64,000 nucleotides of DNA, taken from NCBI RefSeq assembly GCF_004137355.1, contig NZ_SDVB01000253.1, forward strand, positions 62,001 through 126,000, given 5' to 3'. Positions 25,325 to 33,953 of the stretch are shown one piece after another. Position 1 is the first letter of the stretch; each line of letters opens with the position of its first letter. Made by a program: the position numbers and the translations under genes. Under the pieces are notes generated by a model, which had not been told where the DNA came from, searched no databases, and was given only the letters and a program-made list of their open reading frames with translations. The stretch comes from Ciceribacter ferrooxidans (lineage in GTDB: Bacteria > Pseudomonadota > Alphaproteobacteria > Rhizobiales > Rhizobiaceae).

Positions 25325-26230
25325 TCAGCCGCCGATAGTTGCCTTGCGGGCGTCGATGATCGGCTTGTAGAAGTCGACGTTCACTTCCGCATAACCCTTG
25401 AATTCGCCACCCTCGATCGCGGCGAAGCAGGCCGGATCGGACTCCGGAAGCTTGGCGAAGAAGTCCTTCACCTTCGCCTTCATGCCATCCTCCATGGAGG
25501 TGCGCAGCACGATCGGGCCATTCGGGATCAGCGGCGACTTCCAGAGCTCGACGAGATCGTCCATGTTCAGGATGCCCTTGTCGACCATCTTGCGCAGATT
25601 GCCGGACGAGTAGCCGTCCTTGAACTCGCCCACGCCGGACGCCCAGGTCGTACCGGCGTCGAAGGTGCCCTTCAGGACTTCGAGAACGAGGTTTTCATGG
25701 CCGCCGCCGAAGCCGGTTTCACCGAAGAATTCCTTGACCGGCGCGCCTACGGCTTCCGGCAGGGTAACCGTCGGGACCAGATAGCCGGAGGTCGAATCCG
25801 GGTCAGCAAAACCGAGCTTCTTGCCCTTCATGTCTTCCAGTTTCGTGATGCCCGAGTCCTTGCGGGCAACCATGACCGAGTGGTAGCCCATCGAACCGTC
25901 GGTCTGGACCGTGGTAAAGATCGGTTCGACAGCATCTGCCTTCGCCAGATAGGTCTTGGCGTAACCCGAGGCGCCGAGTTCGGCGAAATCGAGCGTGCCG
26001 CCCAGCAGGCCCTGAATGACGCCGTCATAGTCGGCGGCCGGGAACAGTGAGACCTTCTCGACGCCGATGGCGGCAGGCAGCTTGTCGACGAGGCACTGGA
26101 AATTACGCAGGCGGTCGGCTTCGTTTTCGCCGCCCAGAATGCCGATACGGAATTCCTTGAGGTCTTCCGCAGCAACTGCACCGGCCGTGGCGACGAGCGC
26201 GACGGCGGCAAGAAGGGTCTTCTTCAACAT
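25325..26230 (-). CDS. phnD: Phosphonate ABC transporter substrate-binding protein
   Basis: A 301-residue periplasmic binding protein. Residues 1-21 are a signal peptide (MLKKTLLAAVALVATAGAVAA). The mature protein has the PhnD features FRIGILGGENEADR, DFAELGASGYAKTY and GFADPDSTSGYLVP, the last being part of the phosphonate/phosphate pocket. The close match of the signature suggests uptake of phosphonates and perhaps phosphate esters or phosphate, as shown for the related PhoD/PhnD of Sinorhizobium. It follows phnC by 63 bases and is followed by a strong hairpin. Confidence 0.95.
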   Translation of the reverse strand: MLKKTLLAAVALVATAGAVAAEDLKEFRIGILGGENEADRLRNFQCLVDKLPAAIGVEKVSLFPAADYDGVIQGLLGGTLDFAELGASGYAKTYLAKADAVEPIFTTVQTDGSMGYHSVMVARKDSGITKLEDMKGKKLGFADPDSTSGYLVPTVTLPEAVGAPVKEFFGETGFGGGHENLVLEVLKGTFDAGTTWASGVGEFKDGYSSGNLRKMVDKGILNMDDLVELWKSPLIPNGPIVLRTSMEDGMKAKVKDFFAKLPESDPACFAAIEGGEFKGYAEVNVDFYKPIIDARKATIGG

Positions 26231-26293
26231 GGGTCTCTCCTGTTTCTCCGGGATCGGATCGGGTGATGAAAGCTCTTCGGCGTGGGTGGCCGA

Positions 26294-27148
26294 TCAGGCA
26301 TCCGCTGCGGCAAGCGGACGAAAGCCGGCGACTTGCCGGGCGGCGGTGGCCTTCGGGCGACTGATCTCGATGCTTGTCGACGTCATGCCCTCATCGATGC
26401 CGCTGCCATCGGCATTCGCGCCGTAGATCTGCCGTACAATATCCGCCGTGAGCGCTTCCGGCCGGCCGTCGAAAACGACGGAGCCTTGCGCCATGCCGAT
26501 GATTCTGTCGCAGTAGGTTCGCGCGGTATCGAGGGTGTGCAGATTGGTGATGACCGTAATGCCCTCGCGGACGTTGATGTCGCGCAGTGCATCCATGACG
26601 ATCTTCGCGTTCAGGGGGTCGAGCGAGGCGATCGGTTCGTCGGCGAGCACCATCTTCGGTTCTTGCATCAGTGCGCGTGCTATTGCGACGCGCTGCTGCT
26701 GCCCGCCGGAAAGCGTGCCGGCCGGCTGCAACGCGGTCTGCTCGATGCCGAGCCTTTCGAGGGCAGCAATCGCCATGATCCGCTCCTCGCGCGTGAAGTA
26801 GTTGAGAATGCTAAGCGTGGTCGGGCGATGGTTCAGCCGGCCGAGCAGGACGTTGGTCAGGACATCCAGCCGCGGCACCAGATTGAATTGCTGGAAGATC
26901 ATCGCACAGTCACGCTGCCAGTCGCGCAGCGCCCGCCCCCGCAAGGACGAGACTTCTGCATCGCCGAAATGGATGGAGCCGGAAGATGGTTGGACCAGCC
27001 GGTTGATCATCCGCAGCAGGGTCGACTTGCCGGCACCAGACCGCCCGATGACCCCCACCATCTCTCCTTGTGGGATATCGAGACTGACGGCATTGACCGC
27101 AACATTGTCCCCGAAGCGGCGGGTGATGTCTCTCAGCTCAAATCTCAT
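26294..27148 (-). CDS. phnC: Phosphonate ABC transporter ATP-binding protein
   Basis: A 284-residue ATPase energising the PhnDE importer at the inner-membrane face. Walker [10 protein letters not shown] at about 36-44, signature [15 protein letters not shown], Walker B MVLADEP and the switch His in [20 protein letters not shown] are all intact. ATG 27148 has GGAAG upstream. It is the first gene of the phnCDEE-DUF1045-phnMN unit, separated from the phnG-L block by about 120 bases that contain a candidate Pho box. Confidence 0.95.
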   Translation of the reverse strand: MRFELRDITRRFGDNVAVNAVSLDIPQGEMVGVIGRSGAGKSTLLRMINRLVQPSSGSIHFGDAEVSSLRGRALRDWQRDCAMIFQQFNLVPRLDVLTNVLLGRLNHRPTTLSILNYFTREERIMAIAALERLGIEQTALQPAGTLSGGQQQRVAIARALMQEPKMVLADEPIASLDPLNAKIVMDALRDINVREGITVITNLHTLDTARTYCDRIIGMAQGSVVFDGRPEALTADIVRQIYGANADGSGIDEGMTSTSIEISRPKATAARQVAGFRPLAAADA

Positions 27149-27203
27149 CTTGGCGCTTCCGATCTTCTGTCCTTGCGGTTGATAAAGCCTGTATCGGACC
27201 TGG

Positions 27204-27221
27204 ATGAAGTGCGAATGTCAG
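27204..27221 (-). promoter_or_regulatory. Candidate Pho box upstream of phnC
   Basis: Minus strand CTGACAT-TCGC-ACTTCAT: an 11-base repeat of the PhoB half-site CTGTCAT. The first half matches six of seven bases, the second only four. It lies 56 bases before the phnC start, with GATACA eight bases downstream as a possible -10. Support is moderate. Confidence 0.4.
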
Positions 27222-27267
27222 ATTTGTGTAGGTATTGTAAAATCTGGCATCTACTTGAATGTATTTA

Positions 27268-27885
27268 TTATTTTCCGTATTTTGCGACGAAGGCGGCGCC
27301 ATCCAGTCGCCGGAAATCTTCGAGGGCGGCATGCAGCCGGTCGTGGGGCCAGTCCCACCAGGCGAGCGCCTCCATTTCGGCTGCGACATCCGTCGGAAAG
27401 CGCTCGCGGAGGAGCCGGGAGGGAACGCCGCCGACGATCGTGTAAGGTGCAACGGACTTGGAAACGACAGCTCCGGCACCGATCACTGCCCCGTTGCCGA
27501 CCTGAACCCCGGGAAGGATCGTCGCCCCATGTCCGATCCAGACGTCATGTCCGATCACCACACGGTTCTCGCGGCGCCACGCGAAGAATTCTTCGTCATT
27601 CTCCGCGCCTTCGAAATAGGATGCCGCCCGGTAGGTGAAGTGATGCAGTGTCGCCCGCCATGTCGGGTGATTGGGCGCGTTGATGCGCACCGCCGCGGCG
27701 ATATTCACGAATTTTCCGATCGTGGCGCACCAGGCGGAACTATCCTGCATCATGTAGGAGTAGTCGCCGAGTACCACCTCATCGAGGCGGCAGCGCTCGG
27801 CGACCTCGGTATAGCCTCCGAGGGCTGAGTTCACGACATGCGCGGTCTCGTGAACAAGTGGATCGAGCCCGAGCTTCTTGCTCAT
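27268..27885 (-). CDS. Hexapeptide-repeat acyltransferase of the phosphonate operon
   Basis: A 205-residue left-handed beta-helix transferase with the repeat run IGHDVWIGHGATILPGVQVGNGAVIGAGAVVSKSVAPYTIVGGVPSRLL, as in chloramphenicol- and maltose-acetyltransferase relatives. The version located in phn operons is a recognised subfamily. It overlaps phnL by four bases (ATGA) and ends the phnG-L block. It may acetylate aminoalkylphosphonates, as the GNAT protein PhnO does in E. coli, but the substrate is unproven. The catalytic His is probably in the RINAPNHPTWRAT region. Confidence 0.85.
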   Translation of the reverse strand: MSKKLGLDPLVHETAHVVNSALGGYTEVAERCRLDEVVLGDYSYMMQDSSAWCATIGKFVNIAAAVRINAPNHPTWRATLHHFTYRAASYFEGAENDEEFFAWRRENRVVIGHDVWIGHGATILPGVQVGNGAVIGAGAVVSKSVAPYTIVGGVPSRLLRERFPTDVAAEMEALAWWDWPHDRLHAALEDFRRLDGAAFVAKYGK

Positions 27886-28589
27886 GCAGCTGCCTTTCTC
27901 GGCGAGAACGCGGTCACGTCGAGAATGCGGTCGGCCACCGCCTCGCGCACCTCTTCGTCATGGAAGATCCCGAGCAGGGCGACGCCGGCCGCCTTCTTCT
28001 GCCGGATCATGTCCACCACCACGGCCCGGTTCGTGGCGTCGAGGGAGGCCGTTGGTTCATCGAGAAGGAGGATGCGATGATCGGTGATGAAGCCGCGAGC
28101 GATGTTCACTCGCTGCTGCTCGCCGCCGGAGAAGGTCGCAGGCGGCAGTTGCCACAGGTCCTGCGGCAGATTGAGCCGTTCCAGCAGTTCGCCGGCACGG
28201 ATGCGCGCGGTATCCACCCCGGTACCGCGAACGACCAGGGGCTCGGCGACGACGTCGATTGCGGCGACACGTGGGACGGTCCGCAAGAACTGGCTCACAT
28301 AGCCCACGGTGGTACGGCGGATGTCCATGATCATGCGCGGATCGGCGGTCGCCATGTCGACGATGTGACCACGATGCTCTACGAGCACCTGTCCGGCATC
28401 CACGGCATAGTTGCCATAGAGCATCTTGAGGATTGAACTCTTGCCAATGCCTGAAGGGCCGCCGAGGACGACGCATTCGGCCTCGGCGATAGAGAACGAG
28501 ACGTTCGCGACGACCGGCAGGCGGATGCCGTCGCGCAGGTGCATGGTGAAGCTCTTCGAGACTTCGGAGACGACGAGGGGCGTGGCCAT
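27882..28589 (-). CDS. phnL: C-P lyase complex ATP-binding protein PhnL
   Basis: A 235-residue ABC-type ATPase of the C-P lyase system. Walker A is GGPSGIGKSS near 40, the signature FSGGEQQRVNIARGF and Walker B ILLLDEPTASLD are intact. PhnL is not a transporter; with PhnG, H and I it supports coupling of phosphonate to the C1 position of ribose from ATP. The family N-terminus VSKSFTMHLRDGIRLPV separates it from PhnK. It starts 12 bases after phnK. Confidence 0.94.
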   Translation of the reverse strand: MATPLVVSEVSKSFTMHLRDGIRLPVVANVSFSIAEAECVVLGGPSGIGKSSILKMLYGNYAVDAGQVLVEHRGHIVDMATADPRMIMDIRRTTVGYVSQFLRTVPRVAAIDVVAEPLVVRGTGVDTARIRAGELLERLNLPQDLWQLPPATFSGGEQQRVNIARGFITDHRILLLDEPTASLDATNRAVVVDMIRQKKAAGVALLGIFHDEEVREAVADRILDVTAFSPRKAAA

Positions 28590-28601
28590 GGCGCTTTCCG
28601 T

Positions 28602-29378
28602 TCAGACTTGCAGGATCGAGGAGACGAGCAGTTGCGTGTAAGGTTCGCGCGGGTCGTCGAGGACCCGGTCGGTGAGGCCCTGCTCGATCACCATGCCATC
28701 TTTCATCACCATCATGCGGTGGGAGAGGAGCCGAGCGACCGCCAGGTCGTGCGTGACGACAATCGCCGAAAGACCGAGATCGTTGACGAGGCCGCGGACG
28801 AGATCGAGAAGGCGGGCTTGTACCGAGACATCGAGGCCGCCCGTCGGTTCGTCCATGAAGACGAGGCGCGGGGCGGTGACCAGATTGCGGGCGATCTGCA
28901 GGCGCTGGCGCATGCCCCCGGAAAAGGCGCGCGGCTGGTCGTCTATACGGTCGGTGCTGATTTCGACGCGTTCGAGCCATGAACCGGCAGTTTCGCGTAT
29001 CTTGCCGTAATGCCGGTCGCCGATCGCCATCAGCCGCTCGCCGACATTGGCGCCGGCCGACACGGCCATCCGCAGGCCGTCTGCAGGGTTCTGATGAACG
29101 AAGCCCCAGTCCGTGCGCATGAGGAAGCGCCGCTCGGCTTCGCTCATGTGATACAGGTCGCGATAGTTTCCGTCACGGGTATGGTATTCGACAGTACCGG
29201 TGGTCGGCATCAACCGCGTCGAGAGGCAATTGAGAAGGGTGGTCTTGCCGGAACCGGACTCGCCGACGATCGCCAGCACTTCCCCGGGCCAGAGGTCGAA
29301 GGCCACGTTGCTGCAGCCGATCCGGTTGCCGTAGAATTTCGAGACATCGCGGACTTTCAAGAGCGGTGTGTCGGTCAT
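28602..29378 (-). CDS. phnK: C-P lyase complex ATP-binding protein PhnK
   Basis: A 258-residue ABC-type ATPase that binds the PhnGHIJ core complex rather than a membrane permease. Walker [15 protein letters not shown] near 37, signature FSGGMRQRLQIARNLV and Walker B LVFMDEPTGGLDVSVQ are intact, and the VHQNPADGLRM segment is typical of PhnK. It overlaps phnJ by four bases (ATGA). Order and overlap with phnJ and phnL show one transcription unit. Confidence 0.95.
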   Translation of the reverse strand: MTDTPLLKVRDVSKFYGNRIGCSNVAFDLWPGEVLAIVGESGSGKTTLLNCLSTRLMPTTGTVEYHTRDGNYRDLYHMSEAERRFLMRTDWGFVHQNPADGLRMAVSAGANVGERLMAIGDRHYGKIRETAGSWLERVEISTDRIDDQPRAFSGGMRQRLQIARNLVTAPRLVFMDEPTGGLDVSVQARLLDLVRGLVNDLGLSAIVVTHDLAVARLLSHRMMVMKDGMVIEQGLTDRVLDDPREPYTQLLVSSILQV

Positions 29379-30265
29379 TCCGCTGCCTCCTTCTGCGTGG
29401 CGAGCAAGTGCCCGACATGACCTTGTTCACGTCGTTCCTCGCAGTGATCGGTGTCCGAGCAGACGAACATGCGCCCGCCCTTGTCGTCGAGCACCACCTC
29501 ATCGAGATAGACACCTTCTGCGCCACAGAGTGCGCACGGCTGGTGGAACCTCTGGATCTCGAAGGGGTGATCCTCGAAGTCGAGGCTCACCACCTCCGTG
29601 TACGGAGGTACGGCATAAATGCGCTTTTCGCGTCCGGCTCCGAAGAGCTGGAGAGCGTCCGACATATGCATCTTCGGATTGTCGAACTTCGGCGTCGGGG
29701 AGGGATCCATGACGTATCGGCCGTTGACCTTCACCGGGTAGGCGTAGGTCGTTGCGATATGGCCGTTCCTGGCGATGTCTTCGTAGAGCTTTACGTGCAT
29801 GAGCCCGTATTCCTCGAGCGCATGCATCTTGCGGGTCTCGGTTTCGCGGGGTTCGAGGAAGCGCAACGGTTCCGGGATCGGCACCTGATAGACGAGCACC
29901 TGATTTTCGTTGAGCGGCTTTTCCGGGATGCGGTGGCGTGTCTGGATAAGGGTCGCCTCGTGCGTATGTGTGGTGACCGCGACATTGGCGACCTTCTGAA
30001 AGAAGGCACGGATCGATACCGCATTTGTGGTGTCGTCGGCGCCCTGGTCGATTACCTTCAGCACGTCATCCGCACCGATGATCGAGGCCGTGACCTGCAC
30101 GCCCCCGGTCCCCCAGCCATAAGGCATCGGCATTTCACGCGACGCAAACGGGACCTGGTAGCCGGGAATTGCGATCGCCTTCAGGATGGCCCGCCGGATC
30201 ATCCGTTTTGTCTGTTCGTCGAGATAAGCGAAATTGTATTGGGCGAGCTCTGGAACGGCGCTCAT
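29375..30265 (-). CDS. phnJ: Carbon-phosphorus lyase core subunit PhnJ (radical SAM)
   Basis: A 296-residue catalytic subunit that breaks the C-P bond using S-adenosylmethionine and a 4Fe-4S cluster. The cysteine pattern C-x2-C-x21-C-x5-C (C244, C247, C269, C275) is exactly that of E. coli PhnJ: three cluster ligands plus the thiyl-radical Cys. The start ATG 30265 overlaps the phnI stop by four bases; a longer reading upstream lies inside phnI and is spurious. All elements needed for activity are present. Confidence 0.97.
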   Translation of the reverse strand: MSAVPELAQYNFAYLDEQTKRMIRRAILKAIAIPGYQVPFASREMPMPYGWGTGGVQVTASIIGADDVLKVIDQGADDTTNAVSIRAFFQKVANVAVTTHTHEATLIQTRHRIPEKPLNENQVLVYQVPIPEPLRFLEPRETETRKMHALEEYGLMHVKLYEDIARNGHIATTYAYPVKVNGRYVMDPSPTPKFDNPKMHMSDALQLFGAGREKRIYAVPPYTEVVSLDFEDHPFEIQRFHQPCALCGAEGVYLDEVVLDDKGGRMFVCSDTDHCEERREQGHVGHLLATQKEAAE

Positions 30266-31368
30266 TCCGCAGCCTCCTTCTCGGTGAAACGATTGGTCCG
30301 ACCGGCCTCGTATTCGGCCCGCATGCGGCGCACGAGTTCGAGTTCGGCCTGGAAGTCGACGTAGTGCGGTAGCTTCAGGTGTTCGACGAAGCCGGTCGCC
30401 TGCACGTTGTCGGAGTGAGAGATCACGAATTCCTCGTCCTGTGCCGGGGCGACGATGTCTTCGCCGAATTCCTCCGCGCGCAGGGCGCGGTCGACGAGCG
30501 ACATGGCCATCGCCTTGCGTTCGCTCTGGCCGAAGACGAGGCCGTATCCGCGCGTGAACTGCGGCGGTGCTTTCGCTGATCCCTTGAACTGGTTGATCAT
30601 CTGACACTCGGTCACCCGAATGCATCCGAGCGAGACGGCAAAGCCGAGTTCGGGAACGTGGATCTCTACCTCGACTTCGCCGATGCGAATTTCGCCGGCG
30701 AAGGGGTGGGTGCGGCCGTAGCCGCGCTGGGTGGAATAGCCGAGGGCAAGCAGGAAGCCTTCGTCGCCACGGGCAAGTGCCTGAAGGCGCAGGTCGCGCG
30801 GCATCGGGAAGTCGATCGGCTCGCGGGTGATGTCGCCCGTCACATGGTCCTCGGGCATGTCGCCGTCCGGTTCGACGAGGCCTTCTTCCGCAAGGATCTC
30901 CGAAACCCGCATTATTCCTTCAGATTCGCTCTCCTTGAGGGCTGGCTCCGCGACCACATCGTCACCCATCAGATCCGGATCGAGCAGGCGATGCGTATAA
31001 TCGAACGTCGGACCCAGGAGCTGCCCGCCGGGAAGATCCTTGTAGGTCGCCGAGATGCGGCGCTCGATCTTCATGTCTACGGTGTCGATGGGAACCGAAT
31101 AGCCGAAACGCGGTAGCGTCGTGCGGTAGGCGCGCAGAAGGAAGATCGCTTCGATGAGATCGCCGCGCGACTGCTTGATGGCGAGTGCAGCGAGCGCGCG
31201 GTCGTAGAGTGAGGCTTCCGCCATGACACGATCGACGGCAAGACCAAGCTGCTCGCTGATCTGGTCGATCGTGACCGACGGAAGGTCGCGGGGTCCGCGG
31301 CGCCGGTCCGCCAGCAGGCGATGAGCGTTCGCGATCGCCGTTTCTCCACCTTTGACGGCAACGTACAT
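30262..31368 (-). CDS. phnI: C-P lyase complex subunit PhnI
   Basis: A 368-residue PhnI, the nucleosidase subunit that in complex with PhnG, PhnH and PhnL joins phosphonate to ribose triphosphate with release of adenine. The N-terminus MYVAVKGGETAIANAHRLL and internal LATSQRGYGR-like stretch (here LGYSTQRGYGRTHPFAGEIR) are family hallmarks. Length is normal. It begins three bases after phnH and overlaps phnJ. Confidence 0.96.
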   Translation of the reverse strand: MYVAVKGGETAIANAHRLLADRRRGPRDLPSVTIDQISEQLGLAVDRVMAEASLYDRALAALAIKQSRGDLIEAIFLLRAYRTTLPRFGYSVPIDTVDMKIERRISATYKDLPGGQLLGPTFDYTHRLLDPDLMGDDVVAEPALKESESEGIMRVSEILAEEGLVEPDGDMPEDHVTGDITREPIDFPMPRDLRLQALARGDEGFLLALGYSTQRGYGRTHPFAGEIRIGEVEVEIHVPELGFAVSLGCIRVTECQMINQFKGSAKAPPQFTRGYGLVFGQSERKAMAMSLVDRALRAEEFGEDIVAPAQDEEFVISHSDNVQATGFVEHLKLPHYVDFQAELELVRRMRAEYEAGRTNRFTEKEAAE

Positions 31369-31371
31369 TCG

Positions 31372-31980
31372 TCAGACCTCCCCGGTACTGATGTTGCAGG
31401 TTCTGGGCAGGCAGAGGATCTGCCGGCCGGCGGTCAGGACGACGTCGATTCCCCGTGGAAAGAGCGCACGGTTATCGGCCCACTGCCGGAGGAAGATGTC
31501 TGGAAGTCCGACGGGAGCGATCGTCGCGCTTTCGCGGATGCCCGGTCCGCGCAGGATAAGCGGTGCGCCCCCTTCCAGGCAGGAGACCTCGATGACCACG
31601 GTTGTCGACCGGTCCGGATACTCCTGGCTGCCGAGCGCAAAGAGGCCGAAGGAGGCGACTGGGGAGCGCGCCTCGACGAAGGCGAATCGCGCTTCCGACT
31701 TTTCTCGCGTCACCGGTGCACCGGTATGAAAGGTGATCCATTCAGCGACGGTCGATTTCGCTAGACTGGCGGAAAGCCAGACAGAAGTGTCATTGTCGCA
31801 GAGCGCGAGCGCTATTGCGCCGGCCGCTGAACCCATGGGGGCGGGTGGGTCGACGGAGGGAAGGATCGCCTTGGTCGTTCCCGGGCGAGCCATGCAGTCC
31901 ATCAACATACGAAAAGTAGTTTGGGCGTCGTGGACCGGATCGAGGTAGCCTCCGGTCAGCGCTTCTGTCCTGAGGGTCAT
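31372..31980 (-). CDS. phnH: C-P lyase complex subunit PhnH
   Basis: A 202-residue PhnH, a vestigial PLP-transferase-fold subunit of the C-P lyase core. Recognised by GGYLDPVHDAQTTFRMLMDCMARPGT near the N-terminus and the C-terminal LPRTCNISTGEV end. The start overlaps the phnG stop by one base (TGATG). It has no catalytic residues of its own known to me; it is required for complex assembly and activity. Confidence 0.94.
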   Translation of the reverse strand: MTLRTEALTGGYLDPVHDAQTTFRMLMDCMARPGTTKAILPSVDPPAPMGSAAGAIALALCDNDTSVWLSASLAKSTVAEWITFHTGAPVTREKSEARFAFVEARSPVASFGLFALGSQEYPDRSTTVVIEVSCLEGGAPLILRGPGIRESATIAPVGLPDIFLRQWADNRALFPRGIDVVLTAGRQILCLPRTCNISTGEV

Positions 31981-32456
31981 CAGTCCTCTCCTCTCACCAT
32001 TGTGAAGAAATCGACGCGCGTCGCCGCGGTTTCCTCGGTTCTGCGTCGGTCTTCCGCGGCAATGCGGGCGGCGACCGGCAGCAGCAGCCGTGCCTCGACG
32101 AAATCGCGTGTGTCCTCCTGTTGCCAGAGAGCATCGAAGATGGCCGCGAGCCTTGCCTTTTCGCGATCCGTGCCGAGCGCCTGGCCGAAGCCAACGATGC
32201 CGCTTGCCAGCCGTACCGTCGCGCGGCTGACCGTCGCTTCGCCGAGATTGAAGGGCGAGCCGCCGCCGCCGATCCGACCTCGAACCATGACGAGCCCGGT
32301 TTCAGGTCCGCGCAGCATCTGAACGTCCGGTCGCGACGATAGTGCTGTCCAGCCGGCGGTCAGCTCACTGATGGTGGCGCGGGCCAGTAAGTCCATCGTA
32401 CGCTTGCGATCGCCGTCTGCCGTTTCTCCGGATGTATTTTGTTTCTTTGCATCCAT
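31980..32456 (-). CDS. phnG: C-P lyase complex subunit PhnG
   Basis: A 158-residue PhnG, the small core subunit of C-P lyase. Family features are LLARATISELTAGWTAL, MLRGPETGLVMVRGRIGGGGSPFNLGEATVSRATVRL and GFGQALGTDREKARLAA. ATG 32456 has GGAG eight bases upstream. It is the promoter-proximal gene of phnGHIJKL. The upstream region holds a perfect palindrome at 32472 and a Pho-box-like repeat at 32524, pointing to dual control by PhnF and PhoB. Confidence 0.95.
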   Translation of the reverse strand: MDAKKQNTSGETADGDRKRTMDLLARATISELTAGWTALSSRPDVQMLRGPETGLVMVRGRIGGGGSPFNLGEATVSRATVRLASGIVGFGQALGTDREKARLAAIFDALWQQEDTRDFVEARLLLPVAARIAAEDRRRTEETAATRVDFFTMVRGED

Positions 32457-32471
32457 TGTCAGGCTCCGAAA

Positions 32472-32489
32472 TGTCTATTAATATAGACA
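32472..32489. promoter_or_regulatory. Palindrome, likely PhnF operator
   Basis: TGTCTAT-TAAT-ATAGACA: perfect seven-base arms, 16 bases upstream of the phnG start and 50 before phnF. GntR/HutC-type regulators bind such sites, and the TATAGAC core resembles the published mycobacterial PhnF site. Its position is right for blocking the phnG promoter. Confidence 0.7.
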
Positions 32490-32523
32490 ACTATACAACT
32501 GAAGCTATGGATAACCAACGGGC

Positions 32524-32541
32524 GTGACAAGCGTGTGACAT
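32524..32541 (-). promoter_or_regulatory. Pho box upstream of phnG, overlapping the phnF start
   Basis: Minus strand ATGTCAC-ACGC-TTGTCAC: two half-sites, each matching CTGTCAY at six of seven bases, with the 11-base period of PhoB boxes. TATCCA lies ten bases downstream as a possible -10 of phnG. On the plus strand the box covers the ATG of phnF. Confidence 0.6.
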
Positions 32542-33277
32542 GACGGATCTGAAACGGGTTGAAAGACAGGCGGGCGTTGCGCTGTGGCGCCAGATTGCTG
32601 ACCGAATTCGGGAAGCCATTTCCAGGGGAGAATTCGACGAAAGCGGCATGGTGCCGCCAGAGATGATGTTGGCCGCACAATTTGGCGTCAACCGCCACAC
32701 GGTGCGCAGCGCGCTCGCAGCGTTGACCCAGGAGGGTGTCGTCCGGGCCGTTCAGGGGCGTGGAACGCTCATCGTTCGCAAGGAACGCTTCAATTTCCCC
32801 ATCTCGCGGAGGACGAGGTTCACAGAAGGCATCGGCGATCAGGCGCGCGATTTGCAGGGACTATTGCTGTCGTCGGAAATTGAGCCAGCCGACCCGGAGG
32901 TTGCCCGTTGGCTCGCACTTGAGGCGGAGACGCCGGTTGTCCGGCTGGAGGCCTTGCGCAAGGCCGACGGCCGCGCCGTATCGCGCTCGACCGCCTGGTT
33001 TCCGGCCGAGCGCTTCAAGGGTATCGGCGAGGTCTTCGCCCGCAGCGGTTCGATCACGGAAGCACTTGCGGCGCTGGGTCTGGGCGACTATCTGCGCTCC
33101 GTTACGGAGATTTCCGCGACCCACGCCGAAGCCGCCGACATTGCCGCTCTTGAGCTTACGCCGGGGGCGATCCTGCTGGTGACGAGGGCCGTCAATACGG
33201 ATCTTTCGGGAGTCCCGATACAGTACGCAGTCACCCGGTTTCCGGCTGACCGCGTCCAGTTCACGATCGCAAGTTGA
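32540..33277 (+). CDS. phnF: GntR-family regulator PhnF
   Basis: A 245-residue repressor of the HutC subfamily. The N-terminal winged helix-turn-helix (residues 12-78, with MMLAAQFGVNRHTVRSALAALTQEGVVRAVQGRGTLI) is followed by a UTRA ligand-binding domain. It is divergent from phnGHIJKL, the usual place of phnF, and probably represses that operon through the palindrome at 32472. ATG 32540 has no good ribosome binding site and lies inside a Pho box, so its translation may be weak or from a leaderless-like message. It converges with gpmA, 15 bases apart. Confidence 0.92.
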   Translation: MTDLKRVERQAGVALWRQIADRIREAISRGEFDESGMVPPEMMLAAQFGVNRHTVRSALAALTQEGVVRAVQGRGTLIVRKERFNFPISRRTRFTEGIGDQARDLQGLLLSSEIEPADPEVARWLALEAETPVVRLEALRKADGRAVSRSTAWFPAERFKGIGEVFARSGSITEALAALGLGDYLRSVTEISATHAEAADIAALELTPGAILLVTRAVNTDLSGVPIQYAVTRFPADRVQFTIAS

Positions 33278-33292
33278 TCGCGCCGCGGTGCT

Positions 33293-33928
33293 TCAGTGGG
33301 CGCCGGACATATCGCCGAGCACTTCCTTGCTGGCGACCGTCGAGTCCGGATTGAGCTTGTAGACCATCGGCACGCCGGTCGCCAGGTTGAGCTTGAGGAT
33401 CTGCTCTTTGGAGAGACGGTCGAGAACCATGACGAGCGCGCGCAGCGAATTGCCGTGCGCGGCGACCAGAACCTTCTCGCCGCGCAAGACGCGCGGCAGG
33501 ATGTCGGTCATGTAGTAAGGCCAGACGCGGGCGCCGGTGTCACGCAGGCTCTCGCCGCCCGGCGGCGGAACGTCGTAGGAGCGCCGCCATACATGAACCT
33601 GCTCCTCACCCCATTTTGCACGGGCGTCGTCCTTGTTGAGGCCGGAGAGATCGCCGTAATCCCGCTCGTTCAGGGCCTCGTCGCGGATCGTCTCGAGGCT
33701 CGGTTGCCCGACCTTGTTCAGGATGATGTCGCAGGTCTTCTGCGCTCGAGACAAAGCAGAGGTGAAGGCGATGTCGAACTTGATCCCATAGTCGGCGAGA
33801 GCCTGGCCTCCGGCTTCGGCCTCCTGGATGCCGAGTTCGGTCAGTCCCGGGTCGCGCCAGCCGGTGAACAGGTTCTTGAGATTCCATTCACTCTGGCCGT
33901 GGCGAACCAGCACGAGAGTACCGCTCAT
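33293..33928 (-). CDS. gpmA: 2,3-bisphosphoglycerate-dependent phosphoglycerate mutase
   Basis: A 211-residue histidine phosphatase-fold enzyme interconverting 3- and 2-phosphoglycerate in glycolysis. The phospho-His motif [10 protein letters not shown] is at 6-15, the catalytic Glu in [14 protein letters not shown] near 85, and the second His in [14 protein letters not shown]. It is shorter than the 250-residue E. coli enzyme, as in other alphaproteobacteria. GGAGG precedes ATG 33928. It lies 25 bases downstream of dapB on the same strand and is probably cotranscribed. Confidence 0.95.
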   Translation of the reverse strand: MSGTLVLVRHGQSEWNLKNLFTGWRDPGLTELGIQEAEAGGQALADYGIKFDIAFTSALSRAQKTCDIILNKVGQPSLETIRDEALNERDYGDLSGLNKDDARAKWGEEQVHVWRRSYDVPPPGGESLRDTGARVWPYYMTDILPRVLRGEKVLVAAHGNSLRALVMVLDRLSKEQILKLNLATGVPMVYKLNPDSTVASKEVLGDMSGAH

Positions 33929-33953
33929 GGGAAAATCCTCCGCAAGGAATTAT

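Noticed and set aside
20201-33277. A phnP or GNAT-type phnO gene within the phn cluster
   Set aside because: No open frame has the metallo-beta-lactamase motifs of PhnP or a GNAT domain; the DUF1045 and hexapeptide proteins occupy those places.
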